5,844 nt of DNA from DAOQAK01 sp043801235 (GTDB lineage Bacteria; Bacteroidota; Bacteroidia; Bacteroidales; CG2-30-32-10): the NCBI GenBank assembly GCA_043801235.1, contig JAZDMF010000232.1:1-5844 (forward strand). The letters are read 5' to 3'. The notes below the pieces were generated by a model that was given only the letters and a program-made list of their open reading frames with translations, had not been told where the DNA came from and did no database searches. Below are positions 1 to 4,953 of this stretch, in pieces; position 1 is the stretch's first letter; every line of letters begins with the position of its first letter. Position numbers and translations under genes: made by a program.

Positions 1-933
1 AATCCCGGAAAAACTTCATTTAACCCTTTGTTCTTATACAGTACGATTGGCCTTGGGAAAACACATCTTGCTCATGCCATCGGCATTCAGGTGAAAAATA
101 TGTTTCCCGAGAAAACCGTTCTGTATATCTCTACCGAACAATTCTATCAGCAATTTGTCGATTCTGTGAGAAATAACAGCCAGAATGATTTTGTGCATTT
201 TTATCAGATGATGGATGTTCTGATTGTTGACGATATTCATTTCCTGGCCGGAAAAGAAAAAACACAGGATGTATTTTTCCACGTATTTAACCATCTGCAT
301 CAAAATGGAAAACAGATCGTAATTACTTCCGATAAACCTCCCATTGAAATAACAGGAATAGAACAGCGTCTGCTTTCCCGCTTCAAATGGGGGCTCTCAG
401 CTGATCTGCAATCACCCGACCTGGAAACAAGAATTGCCATTCTGGAAAAGAAACTTTACAATGACGGTGTTGAAATGCCTGTTGATGTTATCGAATACCT
501 TGCATACAGCATCACAACAAACATACGTGAACTGGAAGGCGCACTGATTTCCCTTCTTGCACAATCTTCACTGAACAGGAAGGCTATCACGATTGACCTG
601 GCAAAACAAATGATTGACAAGTTTGTAAAGAATACCGTCAGGGAAATTTCAATCGATTATATTCAGAAAGTGGTTTGTGATTACTTCAATATCCCTATTG
701 ATATGATCAATTCCAAAACCCGCAAACGCGAAATTGTTCAGGCGCGCCAGCTGGCAATGTATTTTTCAAAAAGGATGACAAAGGCTTCGCTTGCTTCCAT
801 TGGCCTGCACTGCGGAAACAAGGATCATGCAACAGTGCTCCACGCCTGCCGTACAGTGAACAACCTTATTGATACCGACAAGCAATTCAAAGCCTATGTT
901 GATGAACTCGAAAAGAAAATAAAACTTCAATAA
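1..933 (+). CDS. dnaA: Chromosomal replication initiator DnaA, 5'-truncated by window edge
   Basis: DnaA is the AAA+ ATPase that binds DnaA boxes at oriC, forms a filament on DNA and opens the duplex. The reading frame is open from base 1 and encodes 310 residues; about 150 N-terminal residues (domains I and II and the start of the AAA+ fold) lie outside the window. Visible in order, numbered on the fragment: the box before Walker A (NPGKTSFNP, 1-9), Walker A (STIGLGKT, 14-21, K20/T21), Walker B (LIVDDIHF, D77/D78), sensor I (ITSDKPP, 108-114), box VII with the probable arginine finger R127 (QRLLSRFKWGL), sensor II (NIRELEGAL, R176), and the domain IV DNA-binding helix-turn-helix with the DnaA signature (GNKDHATVLHAC, 272-283). 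The ATG at 28 is internal and not the start. Odd point: Walker A begins with Ser where the family has Gly (usually GGVGLGKT). The gene ends just before a strong terminator. Identification is near certain. Confidence 0.98.
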   Translation, partial: NPGKTSFNPLFLYSTIGLGKTHLAHAIGIQVKNMFPEKTVLYISTEQFYQQFVDSVRNNSQNDFVHFYQMMDVLIVDDIHFLAGKEKTQDVFFHVFNHLHQNGKQIVITSDKPPIEITGIEQRLLSRFKWGLSADLQSPDLETRIAILEKKLYNDGVEMPVDVIEYLAYSITTNIRELEGALISLLAQSSLNRKAITIDLAKQMIDKFVKNTVREISIDYIQKVVCDYFNIPIDMINSKTRKREIVQARQLAMYFSKRMTKASLASIGLHCGNKDHATVLHACRTVNNLIDTDKQFKAYVDELEKKIKLQ

Positions 934-938
934 TTCGG

Positions 939-965
939 AACCGGTTGAGATCAACCGGTTTTTTT
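939..965 (+). terminator. Rho-independent terminator of dnaA
   Basis: A perfect inverted repeat lies six bases after the dnaA stop codon. AACCGGTT (939-946) pairs with AACCGGTT (953-960), and one further G-C pair (947/952) leaves a four-base loop. A run of seven T residues (959-965) follows on the + strand. GC-rich stem plus T-tract directly behind a stop codon is the classical intrinsic terminator layout, so dnaA is probably transcriptionally separate from the genes downstream. Confidence 0.9.
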
Positions 966-1011
966 ATATCAATACATAATCTGGCAAAGGCCGGCACTAA
1001 ATATTGTAAAA

Positions 1012-1051
1012 AAAATGTAAAATGTAGAATGCTCAATATAGAATGTAGAAT
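1012..1051. repeat. AT-rich AATGTAGAAT direct repeats, left flank of four-helix-bundle gene
   Basis: The ten-base unit AATGTAGAAT occurs perfectly at 1021-1030 and 1042-1051, with a variant AATGTAAAAT at 1014-1023. GAATGTAGAA (1041-1050) has an exact inverted copy at 1480-1489, and ATATAGAAT (1036-1044) an inverted copy at 1507-1515, both on the far side of the degraded gene. The gene is therefore bracketed by related sequence in opposite orientation. From memory, similar AT-rich runs often surround this gene family in Bacteroidota genomes; whether they are mobility ends, transcript structures or simple low-complexity sequence cannot be decided here. Confidence 0.6.
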
Positions 1052-1069
1052 TAGAAAAACAAAAAGAAA

Positions 1070-1454
1070 ATGACAGAAAACTGAAAATACGATTTGGAAG
1101 ACCGGTTAATAAAATTTGCTATCAGGATGATGGAAATTTCAGAGAAGTTGCCAAATACTAAAGCAGGAAATCATATATCAGGACAATTGGTGAGGAGCGG
1201 AACATCACCTGCTTTGAATTACGGAGAGGTTCAGGCAGCCGAGTCAAGAGCTGATTTTACACACAAAATAAAAGTGATTTTAAAAAGAGCTGCGTGAAAC
1301 CAGGATATGTCTTAAGATTATTATCCTAAAACCGCTTATAGAAAAGATATCTGAGATTGAGCCAGACCTAAAAGAATGCAGCGAATTAATTTCTATTTTT
1401 ACCACAAGCATAAAAACCGTTGAAAAGAACAAGATATTATTAAAGGAAAAATAA
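1070..1454 (+). pseudogene. Four-helix-bundle protein (23S rRNA intervening-sequence protein family), broken by one stop and one frameshift
   Basis: Three pieces join into one recognisable protein of about 127 residues, the usual length for this family. ATG at 1070 opens M-T-E-N and meets an in-frame TGA at 1082-1084. The same frame then continues KYDLEDRLIKFAIRMM and on through the family's hallmark region: LPNTKAGNHISGQLVRSGTS, then ALNYGEVQAAESRADF. At the A5 run 1282-1286 the frame shifts by one base: as written, translation ends at 1295-1297, but removing one A continues KELRETRICLKIIILKPLIE to a TAA at 1452-1454. The family forms small pentameric four-helix bundles and is named from proteins encoded inside 23S rRNA insertions; free-standing copies are common in Bacteroidota and their function is unknown. 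A shortened product of 67 residues could start at TTG 1094, but it would lack the last two helices. Two independent lesions favour a pseudogene; assembly or sequencing error at the homopolymer is the main alternative for one of them. Confidence 0.85.
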
Positions 1455-1456
1455 AT

Positions 1457-1515
1457 TAGAATTTTGAATTATGAGGTATTTCTACATTCTTCATTCAAAA
1501 TTTTATATTCTATAT
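1457..1515. repeat. AT-rich inverted repeats, right flank of four-helix-bundle gene
   Basis: Immediately after the reconstructed stop codon, AATTTTGAAT (1460-1469) is perfectly complementary to ATTCAAAATT (1493-1502), giving a ten-base-pair stem that extends weakly outward and encloses TTCTACATTC (1480-1489), the inverted copy of a left-flank unit. ATTCTATAT (1507-1515) is a second inverted copy of a left-flank segment. The stem is almost all A-T and has no clean T-tract after it, so I do not call it a terminator. The remaining intergenic sequence up to 1575 is AT-rich, and I could not support a promoter in it (no convincing TAnnTTTG element). Confidence 0.5.
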
Positions 1516-1575
1516 TTTTAAATATTTTTTCAGCAATTGGCTGGTTAGAATATTAATGATATAACAATAATTGAA

Positions 1576-2280
1576 ATGAAAGGAACATTATTTCTGATAC
1601 CTTCCGTGATAGCTGAAAATACTGCTGAATCAGCTTTTCCTCCTGCAAACATGAAAATCATAAATTCATTGAATGAATTCATCGTTGAGGAAGAACGAAC
1701 AGCAAGAAGATTTTTAAAAAGCATTGGCTACACCAAATCTCTTGACCATGTGAAACTGCATGTCCACAATGAACACAGTAGTATGATGAACAGTGCAGAT
1801 CATGTAAAACAACTTACAGAAGGCAAGGATATGGGGTTATTATCAGAAGCGGGCTGCCCATGCATTGCCGATCCGGGTTCGGAAATTGTCATGCTCTGTC
1901 ATCATCATGGTATTACAGTGAAGCCACTCACGGGTCCGTCTTCAATACTTCTTGCCCTGATGGCTTCCGGACTCAACGGACAGAATTTTTCATTCAACGG
2001 TTATCTTCCTGTTAAAAAAAATGAACGGGCAAAAAAAATAAAAGAGCTGGAAACAAAGGCATACAAAGAAAAACAATCTCAGATTTTCATGGAAGCGCCA
2101 TACAGAAATCAGCAATTACTTAATGACATTATAAAAGTCTGCAACCCTTCTACCCTGCTCTGTATTGCTTCTGAATTAATGTCGGACGCTGAATTCATTA
2201 AAACAATGTCAGTGAATAATTGGAAAAATTGTATTCCTGAACTTCATAAAAAAACAGCAATCTTTATTATAGGCAAATAA
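1576..2280 (+). CDS. SAM-dependent methyltransferase of the RsmI / tetrapyrrole-methylase fold
   Basis: The 234-residue protein belongs to the fold that includes RsmI, the 2'-O-methyltransferase of 16S rRNA C1402, and the tetrapyrrole methylases. Supporting blocks: GTLFLIPS at 3-10 (first strand), EEERTARRFL at 38-47 (RsmI has the AEDTR block here), HVHNEH at 62-67, the glycine/proline-rich GLLSEAGCPCIADPGSEIV at 87-105 (RsmI-like SD/EAGTPxxxDPG), PLTGPSSILLALMASGLNG at 117-135, FNGYLP at 140-145, FMEAPYRNQQLL at 171-182 and ASEL at 198-201. It lacks the TPIGN loop and the longer C-terminal region of canonical RsmI (about 270-290 residues), matching a shorter Bacteroidota group usually annotated only as SAM-dependent methyltransferase. 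The target is unknown; RNA is a reasonable inference. ATG 1576 is chosen because MKGTLFLIP is the normal family start; no Shine-Dalgarno is present. It is convergent with the FKBP operon. Confidence 0.9.
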   Translation: MKGTLFLIPSVIAENTAESAFPPANMKIINSLNEFIVEEERTARRFLKSIGYTKSLDHVKLHVHNEHSSMMNSADHVKQLTEGKDMGLLSEAGCPCIADPGSEIVMLCHHHGITVKPLTGPSSILLALMASGLNGQNFSFNGYLPVKKNERAKKIKELETKAYKEKQSQIFMEAPYRNQQLLNDIIKVCNPSTLLCIASELMSDAEFIKTMSVNNWKNCIPELHKKTAIFIIGK

Positions 2281-2292
2281 AGCGAAGGGCAT

Positions 2293-2320
2293 AAAAAAAA
2301 CCGAGTGTTACCAGGCTTTT
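2293..2320. terminator. Possible weak bidirectional terminator between convergent genes
   Basis: Between two convergent stop codons, an A8 run (2293-2300) is followed by CC-GA-GT-GTT-AC-CA-GG and then C plus TTTT (2317-2320). CC/GG and GT/AC can pair, with a two-base internal mismatch between them, and the flanking A and T tracts could extend the stem. Read on the - strand the element ends in GG followed by eight T residues, and on the + strand in GGC followed by four T residues. Placement is right, but the stem is imperfect, so this is only a candidate. Confidence 0.35.
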
Positions 2321-2324
2321 ATCA

Positions 2325-3488
2325 TTATTTCGCATCAAGCAGTTCAACATCGAAGATAAGTGTTGATTTTCCGGGAATGTCATAAAAATCTTTTTCTCCA
2401 TACCCCAGTTCATATGGAATAATTAGTCTTGTCTTTCCCCCTACTTTCAATAAAGCTATACCTTCATCCCACCCTTTAATAACATTTCCGCTACCTAAAA
2501 CAAATTCAAAAGCTTCACCACGTTCCACTGACGAATCAAAAACTTTACCGTTGGTAAAATAGCCTGTATAATGAACCTTCACTGTATTGCCACTTACAGC
2601 CTGTTTTCCTGTACCTTCTTTAACAACAATGTATTTAAGTCCGGATGCTGTGGTAACAGTATCTTTCCCTTGTACATCATAAGCAACAGCAGCAACAGCT
2701 TTTTCAGCTTTCAGAATTTCCACATCAAAAATCAGGTTTGATTTTGCGGGTATAGGTCCTCGTGCCGTTTCACCATATCCCAAATCATAGGGAATGAACA
2801 AACGTGCTTTATCGCCAACATACAAATATGTGATGCCTTCGTCCCAGCCTTTTATTACCTTACCGCTTCCTATGGGTAATGAAATCGCTTCACCGCGCTC
2901 CACGCTTGAATCAAATATTTTTCCGTCTTCAAAATATCCGGTATAGTGAACAGTAACATTCATGCCTGAATCAACTTTTATTCCGCGACCCTTGCTTACA
3001 ATAATATATTTCAAACCCGAAGCAGTTTTAACAGTATCTTTTCCGGTACAATCAAAAGGCTCAGAAACTTTTACAAGAACAACATTAAAAATTAAAATTG
3101 AATTGGCAGGTATTGTACCCTTGGCCGTAGAGCCATATCCAAGATCGGAAGGAATAGTAAGAATAGCGCTGTCGCCTTCATGCATGTACGCAATACCTTC
3201 TTCCCAACCCTTAATGACACTGCCTTTGCCAAGCTCAAAGGAAAAGGGCTTGTCTCTATTGTAGGAACTGTCAAAAACTGTGTCATTCAAAAGTTTTCCA
3301 ACATAATGCACATTCACCCTGCAGCCCGATTTGGCAGCAGTGTTTTTCGGATAGTATTTCAGGAATTTTATCTGAAGACCTGATGCTGTTGTATAAGTGC
3401 AGTTCGTTTTAACTTTTTTTGGCAATTGCGCATTTATGATTTCTGTACACATAAAAAAACATATTAAAACAAATAATAACTTTCTCAT
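2325..3488 (-). CDS. Secreted protein with three tandem FKBP-type peptidyl-prolyl isomerase domains
   Basis: The 387-residue protein starts with a type I signal peptide (MRK, hydrophobic LLFVLICFF, probable cleavage IINA20/Q21), so it is probably periplasmic or otherwise exported. Three complete FKBP domains follow, at about 35-141, 156-261 and 280-386. FKBPs catalyse cis-trans isomerisation of prolyl bonds. By comparison with human FKBP12 the pocket is intact in all three: HY (Y62, Y182, Y307), FDSS (F72/D73, F192/D193, F317/D318), VIKGW (W95, W215, W340), the Y of GYG (Y118, Y238, Y363) and LIF (F134, F254, F379). Domains 2 and 3 are most alike (shared GKDTV-TASGLKYI entry and FDSSVERGEA). 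The ATG at 3488 lies seven bases after the stop of the preceding FKBP gene, indicating an operon in which this is the last visible member. Each domain is probably active; substrates are unknown. Confidence 0.95.
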   Translation of the reverse strand: MRKLLFVLICFFMCTEIINAQLPKKVKTNCTYTTASGLQIKFLKYYPKNTAAKSGCRVNVHYVGKLLNDTVFDSSYNRDKPFSFELGKGSVIKGWEEGIAYMHEGDSAILTIPSDLGYGSTAKGTIPANSILIFNVVLVKVSEPFDCTGKDTVKTASGLKYIIVSKGRGIKVDSGMNVTVHYTGYFEDGKIFDSSVERGEAISLPIGSGKVIKGWDEGITYLYVGDKARLFIPYDLGYGETARGPIPAKSNLIFDVEILKAEKAVAAVAYDVQGKDTVTTASGLKYIVVKEGTGKQAVSGNTVKVHYTGYFTNGKVFDSSVERGEAFEFVLGSGNVIKGWDEGIALLKVGGKTRLIIPYELGYGEKDFYDIPGKSTLIFDVELLDAK

Positions 3489-3495
3489 ATCTCAA

Positions 3496-4389
3496 TTATT
3501 TTATTTTTACAAGTTCAACATCAAAAACCAGTGGCGTATATGGCAGGATCAGTGTTCCTGCGCCTTTTGAGCCATAAGCAAGATCGGAAGGAATAATAAA
3601 TGTGGCTTTGCCACCGGCACGCATCAGCAAAATGCCTTCTTCCCACCCGGGAATCATTTCATTGTTTCCCAAAACAACGTCAATGGGATCAGAACCAACA
3701 GATGAAGCAAACACGTAACCTTCAAGATATTTACCTGTATAATTTACAGAAACCGAATCACCTTTTACAGGTTTGGCCCCTATGCCTCTTTTTGTTTCAA
3801 TATAATAAAGTCCGGTTGCAGTGGGCGAAACAGTAATGCTGCTATCCTTCAGAAATTTATTAATATCTTCCGGTTCCTTCGCTTTTCTTTCTTCCATCAT
3901 GGCCTGGAATTTTTCTAGTTTTAATTTTTTTTCAGCATCATATTCGGCTTTTTTCTGAATGCTTATTATTTTTATTTCAAACTTCAGATTGCTGCCAGGT
4001 TTAATATATTCTGGGATCTGTTCTTTTTCAAGCCCCACGTTATTAATATAAAAAGAATCGGCACAGACAATAAATGAGGCGCTGTCGCCTACGGCCATCA
4101 AAGCAAGCCCCTCACTTATATCTCCTTTATAAGTGGGTTCCATAAGCTGCAGCCGGGATGGTTCACTTAAACTGTCGCTTGTGAATACAATGGAGTCGGT
4201 TTCTTCAATGCTGTACGACATCCTTACTGTCATTACATCGCCTAATTCAGGTTTAGCGGCATCTTCATTCTGTACATGAAATTTATAGAACAATCCACCA
4301 TCGGTTTGTTTATAACCGGGATGCTCTGAACAGGAAGACAAAATAAATGTTGCAAATACCACTGCAATGAAAAAAAAGTTAGTCTTCAT
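3496..4389 (-). CDS. FKBP-domain lipoprotein with one divergent and one near-complete isomerase domain
   Basis: The 297-residue protein begins with a lipoprotein signal (MKTNFFF, hydrophobic core, lipobox L17-S-S-C20), so it is probably anchored in the envelope by a lipidated Cys20. Residues about 31-145 form a divergent FKBP-like domain: the frame GGLFYKF, GDVMTVRMSY, ISEGLALMAVGDSASFIV and LKFEIKIISI is visible, but the pocket Asp, Trp and Tyr are missing. A charged helical linker (about 145-182, rich in K, E and A) leads to a C-terminal FKBP domain (about 190-297). That domain keeps Y217, F227, W249, Y272 and F289, but has Ala228 where FKBPs carry the pocket Asp (FASS instead of FDSS). N-terminal FKBP-like module, helix and catalytic FKBP is an arrangement reminiscent of dimeric Mip/FkpA-type proteins, though here the N-terminal part is beta-type. 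The gene sits 11 bases after the preceding FKBP gene and 7 before the next. Isomerase activity may be reduced. Confidence 0.93.
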   Translation of the reverse strand: MKTNFFFIAVVFATFILSSCSEHPGYKQTDGGLFYKFHVQNEDAAKPELGDVMTVRMSYSIEETDSIVFTSDSLSEPSRLQLMEPTYKGDISEGLALMAVGDSASFIVCADSFYINNVGLEKEQIPEYIKPGSNLKFEIKIISIQKKAEYDAEKKLKLEKFQAMMEERKAKEPEDINKFLKDSSITVSPTATGLYYIETKRGIGAKPVKGDSVSVNYTGKYLEGYVFASSVGSDPIDVVLGNNEMIPGWEEGILLMRAGGKATFIIPSDLAYGSKGAGTLILPYTPLVFDVELVKIK

Positions 4390-4400
4390 AAATTTATTTT

Positions 4401-4931
4401 TTATTTGATTTCTATTAATTCAACATCATAAATAAGAGTAGCACGTTTGGGAATTTTGTCTTCATCACCAAGCAACCCGAAAGCCAGGTGAGAAGGAATG
4501 ACAAACTTTGCCTTGTCGCCTTCTTTCATTAATAAAATGCCTTCTTCCAGTCCGCTTATTTCATTGCTTTTGCCTATAATAAATTCTTTAGCGCCGTCAT
4601 TTTTTGAAGTATAGCAAATATCTCCTGTAATAAGTTTTACTTCAAAATTTATTTTTGCTGTTTTTCCTGCTTCCGCTTTAGCGCCGTTTCCGTTATAATA
4701 TATAAGGTATCTTAAACCCGTTCCTGTTTCATTCATATCCCATCCGTAGCGTTTTATAAAATCACGTATCTGTTCATCTTCTGCTTTAACCAATTGCTTG
4801 TTAACATTAGTTAGAGGGGTTTTCAGCGAATCGGCATTAATGACCAAAACTTTATTATTATCCTGCCCCCCGCATGAAACAAGGGTAAATGTGAAAACAA
4901 AAATTATTATTGAATGAATATTATTCACCAT
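4401..4931 (-). CDS. Small FKBP-fold lipoprotein with degenerate isomerase pocket (GldI-like type)
   Basis: From ATG 4931 the product has 176 residues: a lipoprotein signal (hydrophobic IIIFVFTFT, lipobox L17-V-S-C20), a spacer, a helix (EDEQIRDFIKRYGWDM, about 52-67), and one FKBP fold at about 69-176. Fold-level blocks are clear (GTGLRYLIY, ISGLEEGILLMKEGDKAKFVIPS, LIYDVELIEIK), but the pocket is lost: CYTS replaces FDSS, Leu128 replaces the Trp, and Phe replaces the Tyr of AYG. It is therefore probably a structural or binding protein rather than an active isomerase. The layout (lipoprotein, helix with RYGW, FKBP) resembles Bacteroidota lipoprotein FKBPs such as the gliding-associated GldI, but I would not assign that name. 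Start choice: ATG 4931 gives a compact signal peptide. GTG 4952 (probable ancestral start, overlapping the upstream stop) and TTG 4979 are in frame, the latter giving an implausible signal. The start lies inside a 24-bp tandem duplication. Confidence 0.85.
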   Translation of the reverse strand: MVNNIHSIIIFVFTFTLVSCGGQDNNKVLVINADSLKTPLTNVNKQLVKAEDEQIRDFIKRYGWDMNETGTGLRYLIYYNGNGAKAEAGKTAKINFEVKLITGDICYTSKNDGAKEFIIGKSNEISGLEEGILLMKEGDKAKFVIPSHLAFGLLGDEDKIPKRATLIYDVELIEIK

Positions 4932-4953
4932 TATTGAATGAATATTATTCACC
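4906..4953. repeat. Perfect 24-bp tandem duplication at the phosphoesterase/FKBP gene junction
   Basis: Bases 4906-4929 and 4930-4953 are identical 24-mers (each begins ATTATTGAATG and ends TTATTCACC on the + strand). On the - strand the upstream copy contains the last codons and TAA stop (4947-4945) of the phosphoesterase gene. The downstream copy encodes the first residues of the FKBP lipoprotein. The period of 24 keeps the FKBP frame, so VNNIHSI appears twice in the extended frame. The ATG used as FKBP start (4931-4929) spans the boundary between the two copies. Confidence 0.95.

Noticed and set aside
34..303. Open frame on the - strand inside dnaA
   Set aside because: It is antisense to the conserved AAA+ core of DnaA, and its translation shows no recognisable domain.
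966..1069. Possible replication origin downstream of dnaA
   Set aside because: The region is AT-rich but holds no DnaA-box cluster; its repeats are better explained as flanks of the four-helix-bundle locus.
1082..1084. TGA read as a sense codon (alternative genetic code or programmed readthrough)
   Set aside because: Other genes here use standard codes without internal TGA, and the same gene has a second independent lesion, so decay or sequence error is simpler.
1282..1297. Programmed frameshift in the four-helix-bundle gene
   Set aside because: There is an A5 run but no canonical slippery heptamer with a downstream structure, and the upstream stop already disrupts the gene.
1460..1502. Hairpin after the four-helix-bundle gene as an intrinsic terminator
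   Set aside because: The stem is almost entirely A-T with a long loop and lacks a clear T-tract directly after it.
2962..3383. Several open frames overlapping the three-domain FKBP gene on both strands
   Set aside because: They lie over a conserved FKBP coding region, and their translations are low in recognisable structure; they arise from the composition of the real gene.
3600..3836. Open frame on the + strand inside the two-domain FKBP gene
   Set aside because: It is antisense to the conserved C-terminal FKBP domain and matches no known motif.
4921..4953. Two TTATTCACC sequences resembling DnaA boxes, 24 bases apart
   Set aside because: Both differ from TTATNCACA at the last base, lie inside coding sequence and are paired only because of the tandem duplication; there is no further cluster near dnaA to suggest oriC.
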